A stretch of DNA of 38,656 nt from BS750m-G4 sp964472195 (GTDB taxonomy: Bacteria > Bacteroidota > Ignavibacteria > Tepidaquicellales > Tepidaquicellaceae): positions 1-38,656 of the forward strand of contig CAYYJH010000016.1 of NCBI GenBank assembly GCA_964472195.1, written 5' to 3'. The notes below the pieces were generated by a model. That model was not told the DNA's origin, did no database searches, and worked only from the letters and a program-made list of their open reading frames with translations. How positions within the stretch are numbered: the first letter of the stretch is position 1; every line of letters starts with the position of its first letter. The position numbers were made by a program, and so were the translations under genes. This document shows positions 1-8,534 of the stretch, piece after piece.

Positions 1-87
1 ATCCGTCTGCCATTGTGCTTGAGTTTCTTTAGAGATTGTAAATACTAAACATAAAATGATTACTAGATAAAGAATTATTTTTTTCAT
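1..87 (-). CDS. N-terminus of a secreted protein (partial, runs off the left edge)
   Basis: Only the first 29 codons lie in the window. The start is the ATG at 87-85, preceded by a good ribosome-binding site (complement of ACTCC at 93-97). The peptide begins MKKIILYLVIILCLVF and reaches TQAQ near residue 24, a typical Sec signal peptide: a lysine-rich start, a hydrophobic core and an AxA-like cleavage region. The mature protein is outside the window, so no function can be given. A perfect 10-bp-stem palindrome (117-139) lies in its leader. Confidence 0.7.
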   Translation of the reverse strand, partial: MKKIILYLVIILCLVFTISKETQAQWQTD

Positions 88-116
88 TTTTTACTCCTTA
101 AATTTATTTCCTGTAT

Positions 117-139
117 CTGTCAGGAATTCTTCCTGACAG
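117..139. repeat. Perfect 10-bp palindrome with 3-nt loop
   Basis: Arms CTGTCAGGAA (117-126) and its exact complement (130-139) enclose the loop TTC. It sits 30-52 nt upstream of the start codon of the partial secreted gene, so it would form a hairpin in that gene's 5' leader. Neither side has a U-tract, so it is a poor intrinsic terminator. Its geometry (10-bp perfect stem, 3-nt loop) matches the REP-like palindromes at 30995, 32506 and 33135, although the sequence differs. Confidence 0.6.
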
Positions 140-167
140 CATTTAAAAATAACCATTTTCAAAATAA

Positions 168-207
168 AAAAGACTCCAAAAGCTTTTTACAACTTTTGAA
201 GTCTTTT
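168..207 (-). terminator. Intrinsic terminator downstream of the NmrA-family gene
   Basis: A 15-bp stem (168-182 with 193-207, one G.U pair) closes a 10-nt loop. Read on the minus strand, the stem is followed by a T-rich run (complement of the A-tract at 162-171). It begins about 95 nt after the stop of the minus-strand NmrA gene and separates it from the next minus gene at the left edge. Confidence 0.7.
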
Positions 208-302
208 CATCGTTACTTTGTGTCTTTACACTGTAGCTTCAGCGTACAGTGCTTTGCATCTCTATGTGTACATTGTAAAACGGTTGTTATATTGTTTAAA
301 TA

Positions 303-1253
303 CTACTCAAGAGGAATACTATTCTTGTTTTGAGCAAGCCACGCATCGAATGTCTGAAGCGATGGATTCAATGTCCGTGCAAAATCCGGGTTACGTGCTT
401 CGCAAAAGACTTCTTCGAAGTCACGCTTGAACTGAAACATGTTTCCCAAATCCTCAGCACCCGGAAAACCAAAGCTTCTGTATACTGCTGGCTCTACTGA
501 ATTGTAATGAACCTCCTTACCGAGTGCACGTGTAAGTGATTCAGCCATCTGCGAACCTGTCAGATTTTCACCTGAAATGCCGAGTGTCTTGCCTATATAT
601 TCATCGCCTCCCTTGAAAATACCATAAACACACCTTCCAATATCTTCCGCCGCTATTCCCGGAAGCTTTTTGTCGCCCATAGGCAGTGTGAAAGTCAAAC
701 TACCATTGTCTCCCTTTTTGGGTCCCATACCAAAATAAATCAGGTTATCCCAATAGAAAGACGTGTTAAGAATTGTTACAGGTAAACCAAGCTCCGTGAA
801 AAAAGCATTCGCTTCACCCTTTGCATCGAAGTGTGGTACTTTGTATTTTTCCATCAGAGTTGGCATACGGTCATCGCTGAGGGGTACCCACTTACGAGTA
901 TCTTCAAGCGTTGACCAGACAACATGTTTGATTCCAGCATCTTTTGCAGCATCAGCCATAGCCTTTGCATGTGCTAACTCTTTCTCGGGAGAAAAGTGCT
1001 CCCAGAAAAACGTAACACAAAATGCTCCGTACGTACCTTTGAATGCCTGTTTCAAGGTTTCCGGATTGTCAACATCAGCAGAAACAACCTCTGCACCGAG
1101 TTTCGCAAGTTCTTTCGCCTTGTCTGAGTTAACATCTCTTGTAATAGCCCGTGCTGTAAATTCGCCATTAGGGTCACTCATGATAGCTCGGACTAAGCCG
1201 CCACCCTGAGCACCTGTAGCTCCTACTACTGCAATAATTTTTTTATCTGTCAT
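303..1253 (-). CDS. NmrA-family NAD(P)-binding protein (atypical short-chain reductase)
   Basis: This 316-residue protein opens with a beta strand and the nucleotide-binding loop GATGAQGGGL (residues 11-20), the extended GxxGxxG form of the NmrA/HSCARG branch of short-chain dehydrogenases. Family members bind NADP(H) in a Rossmann fold. Some are redox sensors that control a partner protein, others are reductases with unknown substrates. The classical YxxxK catalytic pair is not evident, which fits the sensor-like branch, though this is inference. The length is typical of the family. The start is the ATG at 1253-1251 with no obvious Shine-Dalgarno. The gene is a single unit, divergent from the DUF255 gene across 215 nt and ended by the hairpin at 168-207. 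The substrate cannot be stated. Confidence 0.85.
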   Translation of the reverse strand: MTDKKIIAVVGATGAQGGGLVRAIMSDPNGEFTARAITRDVNSDKAKELAKLGAEVVSADVDNPETLKQAFKGTYGAFCVTFFWEHFSPEKELAHAKAMADAAKDAGIKHVVWSTLEDTRKWVPLSDDRMPTLMEKYKVPHFDAKGEANAFFTELGLPVTILNTSFYWDNLIYFGMGPKKGDNGSLTFTLPMGDKKLPGIAAEDIGRCVYGIFKGGDEYIGKTLGISGENLTGSQMAESLTRALGKEVHYNSVEPAVYRSFGFPGAEDLGNMFQFKRDFEEVFCEARNPDFARTLNPSLQTFDAWLAQNKNSIPLE

Positions 1254-1468
1254 AATTTTTTTATATTTGGTTTTTAAAAATATTTATTATTCATACTGTT
1301 ATGAATTAATGGTATTACAACATAGTTATTTATTAACTCGTTCCAGTTGAAAATAATTCACCAATTAGATAAACGGTTCCATATCTGGAATGTATTTCAA
1401 TTAATCGGTGTTTGTAGATTTTAATACATTTATAAAGACACGAGATTTTGTTATTTTAATATTCTGAC

Positions 1469-3586
1469 ATGAAAACCACGAACCTTAAGCCAAATAAATT
1501 AATACACGAAAAAAGCCCTTACCTGCTTCAGCATGCTTATAATCCAGTCGATTGGAATTCATGGAAAGAAGAAACGTTTGAACTTGCAAAAAAAGAGAAC
1601 AAGCCCATCTTTTTATCGGTCGGGTATTCAACCTGCTACTGGTGCCACGTGATGGAACGGGAAATTTTCGAGAACAAAGAAATAGCAGACTTGATGAATA
1701 GCTCTTTTATAAATGTAAAAGTCGACCGAGAGGAAAGACCGGACGTCGACAGGATTTATATGATGGCTCTTCAGTCTATGACTGGATCAGGCGGATGGCC
1801 CATGAATATGTTTCTTACCCCGGATTTAAAACCCTTTTACGGAGCGACTTATATTCCCCCTAAAGCAAAGTACAATCGTTCGGGATTTGAAGATGTTGTA
1901 GCTCAGATTAATGACGTTTGGAATAATAAACGCAAGGAAGTCATTAACAGCAGTAATAAAATTACAGATTACCTAAACGAAAAATTAAATAAAAAACAAA
2001 CATCCAATGAAATAACCAAGCTCGATGAGGTTGTATTCGATAAAGCCTTTAAGCAGGTAAAAAAAGCTTATGATTCTGAACATGGTGGTTTTGGCAGCGG
2101 TAACAAATTCCCCCGCCCTGTTGTTTACAATTTTCTCCTCGCTTATTACTATTATACAAAAAACTCAGAGGCACTCGATATGGTGACTTTCACATTGAAA
2201 AAAATGTACGAAGGCGGAATGTACGACCACCTCGGTGGAGGATTTCACAGGTATTCAGTCGATCATCTCTGGCGTGTTCCGCACTTTGAAAAAATGTTAT
2301 ATGACCAGGCTCAAATTGTAAACTCTTACCTGGATGTTTATCAAATTACAAAAGATAAATACTTCCTCGATATTTCTGAAGATGCATTAAACTACGTTTT
2401 AGCAAACCTGACGAATAAAGATGGCGGTTTCTTATCTGCGGAAGATGCGGAAAGCGCATTGGACAGCTCAAAACCTGATATTAAAGAGGAGGGTGCATAC
2501 TACCTCTGGGATAAGCGTGAAATTGATGAAATTCTAACTAACGAAGAATCGAAGATCTTCAACTTTTATTATGGTATAGAGGCATTCGGTAATACAATTT
2601 CAGATCCCCACGATGTTTTCAGAAATAAGAATGTTCTCTATATTGCAAACGATGTTTTTGATACTGCAAAAAAAAATTCAAGAACACCTGAGGAAATATC
2701 TCACATTCTGGACGAATGCAGGAAAAAGTTACGTAAAGAAAGAAATAATAGACCACGCTCCCATCTTGATGACAAAATTTTAACGTCGTGGAATGGTCTC
2801 ATGATTTCAGCTTTCTCCAGGGCTTATCAAATAACGGGAAAGAATATTTACTTAGAGGAAGCAATCTCAAGCGCCGGATTTATAAAGCGTAACTTGTATG
2901 ATTCACAACTAAACACTTTGCTGCACCGATTCAGAGATGGTGAAGCAAAGTATAATGGAACATTAGTAGATTATGCATTCCTAATTTGTGGTTTGCTGGA
3001 TCTCTATGAAGCTTCATTCAATACAGATTACCTGGAATTTGCTATAAAGCTTAATAAGATAACTATTGAAAAATTCTATGATGACGTTTCAGGAGGTTTC
3101 TTTGACATATCCGAGAATGAGAAAGATATTATCTTTAAAACTAAAGAAACTTATGACGGAGCTGAACCTGCTGGGAATTCAATTCAGATACTTAACATGT
3201 TAAAGCTCGGTCTGATAACTGATGATAAATCTCTCACAGAAAAAGCTGAAAAGAGTTTGAAACTATTTTATAACGATATATCAAAACTGCCCTTCTCCTG
3301 TCCTCAAATGATATTTACACTATATTGTTTTTTGAAAACACCGAAAGAGATTATAATATCAGGAGACACCAATTCAAAAGAAACTAATACAATGCTGAAT
3401 GCAATACGAAATTATTATTTACCAAATAAAATCACACTCTTTGCAGATGAAAAATTAAAATCTATATCACCTTTTATTAATATTATCGTAAAAGAAAAAA
3501 AGGGAACGAATGTTTATGTATGCGAGAATTATCAATGCAAACTACCGGTTTACGAACCGGAGGGATTGAAAGAACTTTTAAAATGA
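1469..3586 (+). CDS. DUF255 / YyaL-type thioredoxin-domain protein (SSP411 family)
   Basis: The protein has 705 residues, the usual size for the YyaL/spermatogenesis-associated protein 20 family. The N-terminal thioredoxin-like domain starts with the family signature LIHEKSPYLLQHAYNPVDW (residues 11-29) and carries the pair C56-Y-W-C59 followed by H60 (STCYWCHVME). The rest resembles an alpha/alpha six-barrel of the N-acylglucosamine 2-epimerase/cellobiose-epimerase type, with blocks such as GGMYDHLGGGFHRYSVD and DDKILTSWNGLMISA. Members are presumed cytosolic; no biochemical role is settled. The start is the ATG at 1469, 215 nt from the divergent NmrA gene. It appears monocistronic, since the next gene starts 271 nt later with its own strong ribosome-binding site. 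Family assignment is secure and function is unknown. Confidence 0.9.
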   Translation: MKTTNLKPNKLIHEKSPYLLQHAYNPVDWNSWKEETFELAKKENKPIFLSVGYSTCYWCHVMEREIFENKEIADLMNSSFINVKVDREERPDVDRIYMMALQSMTGSGGWPMNMFLTPDLKPFYGATYIPPKAKYNRSGFEDVVAQINDVWNNKRKEVINSSNKITDYLNEKLNKKQTSNEITKLDEVVFDKAFKQVKKAYDSEHGGFGSGNKFPRPVVYNFLLAYYYYTKNSEALDMVTFTLKKMYEGGMYDHLGGGFHRYSVDHLWRVPHFEKMLYDQAQIVNSYLDVYQITKDKYFLDISEDALNYVLANLTNKDGGFLSAEDAESALDSSKPDIKEEGAYYLWDKREIDEILTNEESKIFNFYYGIEAFGNTISDPHDVFRNKNVLYIANDVFDTAKKNSRTPEEISHILDECRKKLRKERNNRPRSHLDDKILTSWNGLMISAFSRAYQITGKNIYLEEAISSAGFIKRNLYDSQLNTLLHRFRDGEAKYNGTLVDYAFLICGLLDLYEASFNTDYLEFAIKLNKITIEKFYDDVSGGFFDISENEKDIIFKTKETYDGAEPAGNSIQILNMLKLGLITDDKSLTEKAEKSLKLFYNDISKLPFSCPQMIFTLYCFLKTPKEIIISGDTNSKETNTMLNAIRNYYLPNKITLFADEKLKSISPFINIIVKEKKGTNVYVCENYQCKLPVYEPEGLKELLK

Positions 3587-3602
3587 AATTATTTAACCAA
3601 AA

Positions 3603-3802
3603 ATTGTGATCCTTCTGCCACGAAGTCACAAAAACACAAAGGTACAAAAATTTACATTTTTACAACTAAACTTTGAACAGTCACTTGAATACTTCAATTA
3701 TTATGCTTAACCACGATGTAAAATTTTTTTATGTTTTAGTGTCTTATCCCATAGGGATTTCTTTCCCGTAGGAATCACTTTGTGACGTGAGTGGCAATAA
3801 CC
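3603..3802. repeat. Intergenic tract with degenerate repeat-like segments
   Basis: The 271-nt gap before aconitase contains a segment of the CACGAAGTCACAAAAACACA type (about 3618-3643) and, about 100 nt later, a partly reversed counterpart ending CTTTGTGACGTGAGTGGC (about 3778-3795). Just before the latter are two tiny palindromes, ATCCC-ATA-GGGAT and TTCC-CGTA-GGAA (about 3748-3772). Similar low-complexity CACAAAG/CTTTGTG tracts are dispersed between genes in many Bacteroidota genomes. A weaker relative may lie at 6136-6185. The copies are decayed and boundaries are uncertain. Confidence 0.3.
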
Positions 3803-3857
3803 ATTATACAAATAAGATTTTTATTAATTTTAAAAAGTTTATAAGGAGTAATTAAAA

Positions 3858-6107
3858 ATGTTATTCGACATCGATTTAATAAAATCAGTTTACAGCGGAC
3901 TTAAGAACAAGGTTGAAGAAGCGAGTGTTCTTTTGAACCGACCAATGACCTACGCAGAAAAGATTCTCTACGCTCACTTGTGGGAAAATACAAACAGAGC
4001 ATATGAACCGGGCACGGATTTTGTGAATTTTAAACCTGATAGAGTTGCGATGCAGGATGCAACTGCACAGATGGCATTACTGCAATTCATGACTGCTGGA
4101 ATTCCAAAAGTAGCAGTTCCATCAACAGTTCATTGTGACCACTTGATATTAGCTGAGAAAGGCTCAAGCGAAGATTTACATAACGCTCAGGATATGAATA
4201 AAGAAGTTTATGATTTTTTATCGAGTGTTTCTAATAAATACGGATTAGGATTTTGGAAACCGGGTGCGGGAATCATTCACCAGGTAGTCCTCGAAAATTA
4301 TGCATTCCCCGGAGGAATGATGATAGGTACGGATTCACACACGCCCAACGCGGGCGGTTTGGGTATGATAGCAATCGGAGTCGGAGGAGCTGATGCTGTT
4401 GACGTAATGGCTGGTATGCCGTGGGAACTAAAATTCCCAAAAATACTTGGAGTTAAACTTACAGGAAAAATGAGCGGATGGACTTCCCCTAAAGATGTTA
4501 TTTTAAAATTAGCCGGCATACTAACAGTAAAAGGTGGAACAGGATACATAGTAGAGTACTTCGGTGAAGGTACAGAAACAATATCATGCACAGGTAAAGG
4601 AACGATATGCAACATGGGAGCTGAAATTGGAGCAACGACTTCCATATTTCCATATGATGGAAGAATGTCAACTTACCTCAAAGCAACTGGCAGAAATGAG
4701 ATTAGTAAACTGGCAGACGACCTGAAAGATATTTTAAAAGCTGATGAAGGAAGTGAAAGACATTACGATAATATTATTGAAATAAATTTATCGGAACTCG
4801 AACCGCATATTAACGGACCATTCACTCCAGATAGAGCATTTGCAATCTCGGAATTCAAAACAGCTGTAAAGGAAAACGATTTTCCTGAAGAACTTAAAGT
4901 TGGATTAATCGGGAGTTGTACAAACTCCTCTTATGAAGACATGGAAAGGTCAGCATCAGTAGCAAAACAAGCATTAGGCAAAGAATTAAAAGCAAAATCA
5001 GAATTCATAATAACACCCGGTTCGGAACAAATCAGGGCAACTATAGAAAGAGACGGACAGCTTGAAGCATTTACAAAAGTTGGTGGTGTTGTATTAGCTA
5101 ATGCATGTGGCCCCTGTATCGGGCAATGGAAAAGGCACGATGTAAAGGAAGGTGAAAAGAATTCGATAATAACTTCTTACAACAGAAACTTTTCAAAGAG
5201 AAATGACGGTAATCCAGCGACACATTCGTTCGTTGCTTCACCCGAAACCGTAACAGCATTATCTCTTGCAGGTAAGCTTACGTTCAATCCATTAACCGAC
5301 ACTTTGAAAAATGAAAACGGTGAGGATATCAAGCTTGATGAACCAACCGGAAACGAATTGCCCGAAAAAGGATTTCTGAAAGGTGATGAAGGATATGTTG
5401 CACCTGCAAAGGACGGTTCAACAATAGAGGTTGTAATAGCTGAAGGAAGTAAGAGACTCGAAAAGTTATCACCATTCAAAGTGCCGAATGTGGAAAATGA
5501 TTTTAAGGATCTCTCAGTACTTCTAAAAGCAAAAGGAAAATGTACAACTGACCATATTTCTATGGCAGGACCATGGTTAAGATACAGGGGACATCTTGAT
5601 AATATTTCAAACAATATGTTTATCGGTGCAGTAAATTATTTTAACGATAAAACGAACACTGTAAAGAATTCGCTGACAGGTGAATACGATGAAGTACCTA
5701 AAGTAGCACGAGACTTAAAATCAAAAGACATCGGGTGGATAGTATGCGGAGAAGAAAATTATGGAGAAGGATCATCGAGGGAGCATGCTGCAATGGAACC
5801 AAGACATTTAGGAGGAAGAGCAATTGTCGTGAAATCATTTGCACGTATTCATGAAACAAATCTCAAAAAGCAAGGAATACTTCCTCTTACGTTTGCTAAT
5901 CCGGATGATTACGATAAAATTAATGAAGATGACAAAATTGATATTGACGTGAAAGGAATTACTCCAGGTAAAGAAGTAACTATGACAATCAAGCATTCAG
6001 ATGGAAGTAAAGATTCGATTCTACTGAATCATACAATGAACAAACAGCAAATTGAATGGTTTAAGGCTGGTTCAGCATTGAATTTGTTATCAAAGAAGAA
6101 TCAATAA
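3858..6107 (+). CDS. acn: Aconitate hydratase (mitochondrial-type)
   Basis: This 749-residue enzyme interconverts citrate and isocitrate in the cytosolic TCA cycle. The length and sequence match the mitochondrial-type aconitases common in Bacteroidota rather than the roughly 890-residue AcnA/IRP type. Aconitase motifs are clear: GTDSHTPNAGGLGMIAIGVG in the middle of the N-terminal half, LIGSCTNSSYEDM with the first cluster cysteine, and NACGPCIGQW with the other two 4Fe-4S ligands. The swivel domain carries GEENYGEGSSREHAAMEPR, which holds substrate-binding Ser and Arg. The start ATG follows AAGGAG by a good spacing, one of the best ribosome-binding sites in the window. No other TCA gene is adjacent, and the flanking gaps suggest a single-gene transcript. 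Confidence 0.97.
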   Translation: MLFDIDLIKSVYSGLKNKVEEASVLLNRPMTYAEKILYAHLWENTNRAYEPGTDFVNFKPDRVAMQDATAQMALLQFMTAGIPKVAVPSTVHCDHLILAEKGSSEDLHNAQDMNKEVYDFLSSVSNKYGLGFWKPGAGIIHQVVLENYAFPGGMMIGTDSHTPNAGGLGMIAIGVGGADAVDVMAGMPWELKFPKILGVKLTGKMSGWTSPKDVILKLAGILTVKGGTGYIVEYFGEGTETISCTGKGTICNMGAEIGATTSIFPYDGRMSTYLKATGRNEISKLADDLKDILKADEGSERHYDNIIEINLSELEPHINGPFTPDRAFAISEFKTAVKENDFPEELKVGLIGSCTNSSYEDMERSASVAKQALGKELKAKSEFIITPGSEQIRATIERDGQLEAFTKVGGVVLANACGPCIGQWKRHDVKEGEKNSIITSYNRNFSKRNDGNPATHSFVASPETVTALSLAGKLTFNPLTDTLKNENGEDIKLDEPTGNELPEKGFLKGDEGYVAPAKDGSTIEVVIAEGSKRLEKLSPFKVPNVENDFKDLSVLLKAKGKCTTDHISMAGPWLRYRGHLDNISNNMFIGAVNYFNDKTNTVKNSLTGEYDEVPKVARDLKSKDIGWIVCGEENYGEGSSREHAAMEPRHLGGRAIVVKSFARIHETNLKKQGILPLTFANPDDYDKINEDDKIDIDVKGITPGKEVTMTIKHSDGSKDSILLNHTMNKQQIEWFKAGSALNLLSKKNQ

Positions 6108-6259
6108 AAATTTATTACTTTGAATTATATTTATTTCACGCTAAGACTTCATGCCTAAAAACATATAAGCAAAGATGTGAAGGATGTTTTTTGAGTAATA
6201 TTAAATATTCATAAATCGTTAATTGGTGTTCGATATTCTACCAAGAAAATTAAGAACTA

Positions 6260-7018
6260 ATGAAAATCTATTATTTTTGTATTGGGTTATTATTGACAAT
6301 TCTTCAATTCGAAACACTCACAGCTCAATCAGATTCAGTAGAATCTGTTTGTGATAAATGGGATAGACTCGACAAACAAATCGTAAATTTAGAAATAGAT
6401 AAGGAAGATGCTGTTGAATTAATGGAAAAGTATGAAATGGAAGTCGTTAAATATTTCATAGAAAATAACGGGAGATATGTCAAAAGAGATGAATGGGTTT
6501 ATCCGTTGAAAACCTTCACATCCGTGACTCATAGAGACAATGGAAACGATTACCGCCTTTCAACTTATGATTATTTCCAGGGCTCGAATACTAAAGGTCA
6601 CCCTGCGCATGATATTTTCATTCTTGACGATAACAAAGACCTGTTGGATGATTCAACGGGGAAACCAGTCGATATAGTCAGTATGTCAAGCGGAGTTGTT
6701 GTAGCTGTCGATACCACCTGGGAACCCGGCTCATTGTTAAGAGGAGGCAGATATGTCAAAGTCTTCGATGTTACTAACATGAATATTTTTTATTACTCTC
6801 ATATTTCAAAGGTATCTGTGAAACCCGGAGACATCGTAAATGCAGGTGACAAAATTGGAGAAGTTGGGAGGACAGGAAGAAAAACCATTTTACCCAAAGG
6901 AAAAACTCATGTACATGTAGCTCTTTTAAAATCAGTCAGGGGTTATCCTAAACCCGAGTGGATAATCGATGATATCTTTAGGGCTGAGAGAGACTATCTG
7001 GATGCTTGGGATAAATAA
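6260..7018 (+). CDS. Secreted M23-family metallopeptidase
   Basis: The protein has 252 residues. The first 23 form a signal peptide (MKIYYFCIGLLLTILQFETL, cut near TAQS). The catalytic LytM/M23 domain lies at about residues 112-225 and keeps the zinc motifs H114-x3-D118 (HPAHD) and H217-V-H219 (HVH), with H181 in YYSHI as the further conserved histidine. Family members cut peptide cross-links in peptidoglycan or act as envelope regulators, so it should work in the periplasm. The stretch at residues 25-70 is charged and helical and not recognised. The domain is intact, so an active peptidase is likely. The gene stands alone: 152 nt after aconitase and only 18 nt from the convergent opuC-like gene, with no hairpin between them. 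Confidence 0.88.
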   Translation: MKIYYFCIGLLLTILQFETLTAQSDSVESVCDKWDRLDKQIVNLEIDKEDAVELMEKYEMEVVKYFIENNGRYVKRDEWVYPLKTFTSVTHRDNGNDYRLSTYDYFQGSNTKGHPAHDIFILDDNKDLLDDSTGKPVDIVSMSSGVVVAVDTTWEPGSLLRGGRYVKVFDVTNMNIFYYSHISKVSVKPGDIVNAGDKIGEVGRTGRKTILPKGKTHVHVALLKSVRGYPKPEWIIDDIFRAERDYLDAWDK

Positions 7019-7036
7019 AATATTGTAAGAAGTTAA

Positions 7037-8527
7037 TCATTTTTCATATTTTCTTCGTAGATGCTTTGGGACGAAAGCCTTCTCAATCAATTCAAAAACA
7101 AGTTCCACAATTATTGCCAGTAATGCTGCGGGTATAGCTCCCATTAATATTAACTTTGTATTATTTAATGCTAATCCCGTAACGATAAACTCCCCTAACC
7201 CTCCTGCACCAATAAACGCAGCTAATGTCGCAGTTCCTATATTAATAACAGCAGCTGTTCGTATCCCTGCAATTATTGTTGGCATTGATAATGGTAATTC
7301 CACATATCTCAATTTTTGCCAGGTTGTCAAACCAATACCACTGCCTACTTCTTTTAACAAAGGATCAACACTAAACAAGGCAATTGTTGTGTTCCTCAAA
7401 ATTGGGAGCAGACTGTAAAGGAATAATGCAACGATTGCCGGAAAAACACCAATACCAAAAATTGGGATCATAATTGCAAGTAAAGCAATCGACGGGATTG
7501 TCTGAAGCAAACTTGAAAAATATAGTACTGGTTTTGAAACAGATGAGTAAAAATAAATGAATACTCCTAATGGAACAGCTACTATGATAGCAAACCCCAG
7601 TGCGATGAACGTCAACTTAAGATGTTCTGCAGCTTTTCTTAATATTTGGGACAATTCACTTTCTGATTTAAACTCTTTATCCCTGTAAGACAGTAAATTT
7701 TTTTCTATTAAAAATTCCCTTGAAACCTCTGCGAAAGATTTGTTTTCATACAAAACCGACTCATTCATTTTTTGCATTTCTGCATCCGATATCGAACTGG
7801 ATATCCTGTTGAATATATCTTTTAATTTATCCTCTGCTTCTGCACTATACAATGATACCGCAAAATATTTTGGGAAAAAACCCTTATCATCTTCAAGTAT
7901 CATTAAATTATACTTTGGAATTTCACCATCCGTTGAATACACGTCCGTCACGTCTATTTGCTTTTCATCGATTGCCTGGTATGCAAGCCCATGTTCAAGA
8001 CCTACAGGTACCTGAGGAAGTTCATATACTTTTGATATATTCTTCCAGCCATCTTCCCTGCTTAGAAATTCATAACTAAAACCGAGCTTTAACTCTGGGT
8101 GTTCTTTTAAATCAGAAATAGTATTAATATTTAATTCTCTTGCAAGGTTTTTCTTAAGAGCAAAAGCATACGTGTTATTAAAACCATACGGTTCAGAAAC
8201 GTTTAAATTAATCTCATCATTTAATTTCTTTTTCAGTTCATCAAAACTAAGTTTGTCATTCATTTTTAAAATAGCTTCCGATATGGTCCCTGTATATTCA
8301 GGATATACATCAATTTCTTTATTACGTAAAGCTTCGAAACAAACAAGTGTTCCACCAAGGTTGAATTTTCTCTCAACTTTATATCCTTCACTTTCTAATA
8401 ACTGAGAAATAATTTCTCCCAGTATATAGCTTTCATTAAAATGCTTAGCACCAACACGAATTGTCTGAGCTTGTGTATATGATAAAGCAAAAATTAAAGA
8501 CAGTATAAGGAAAAAATTCTTTAACAT
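7037..8527 (-). CDS. OpuC-like osmolyte ABC importer: binding protein fused to permease
   Basis: This 496-residue protein imports a quaternary amine such as glycine betaine, choline or carnitine, judging by family; the exact substrate is unknown. Residues 1-21 are a signal peptide. Residues 22 to about 275 are an OpuAC-type binding domain, with TIRVGAKHFNESYILGEI at its start and VYPEYTGT. Residues about 295-490 are a BPD-type permease with five predicted membrane helices. The cytoplasmic EAA-like coupling loop (EVGSGIGLTTWQKLRYVELP) lies between helices 3 and 4. In OpuABC-type fusions the permease comes first; here the binding domain does. An odd number of helices places the N-terminus outside and the basic C-terminus inside, so the order makes sense topologically. 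It is the second gene of an operon, starting 7 nt after the ATPase stop. Confidence 0.88.
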   Translation of the reverse strand: MLKNFFLILSLIFALSYTQAQTIRVGAKHFNESYILGEIISQLLESEGYKVERKFNLGGTLVCFEALRNKEIDVYPEYTGTISEAILKMNDKLSFDELKKKLNDEINLNVSEPYGFNNTYAFALKKNLARELNINTISDLKEHPELKLGFSYEFLSREDGWKNISKVYELPQVPVGLEHGLAYQAIDEKQIDVTDVYSTDGEIPKYNLMILEDDKGFFPKYFAVSLYSAEAEDKLKDIFNRISSSISDAEMQKMNESVLYENKSFAEVSREFLIEKNLLSYRDKEFKSESELSQILRKAAEHLKLTFIALGFAIIVAVPLGVFIYFYSSVSKPVLYFSSLLQTIPSIALLAIMIPIFGIGVFPAIVALFLYSLLPILRNTTIALFSVDPLLKEVGSGIGLTTWQKLRYVELPLSMPTIIAGIRTAAVINIGTATLAAFIGAGGLGEFIVTGLALNNTKLILMGAIPAALLAIIVELVFELIEKAFVPKHLRRKYEK

Positions 8528-8534
8528 TAGATTT

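Noticed and set aside
763..1209. 148-codon plus-strand frame inside the NmrA gene
   Set aside because: It is antisense to a clear Rossmann protein and has no recognisable features or start signal of its own.
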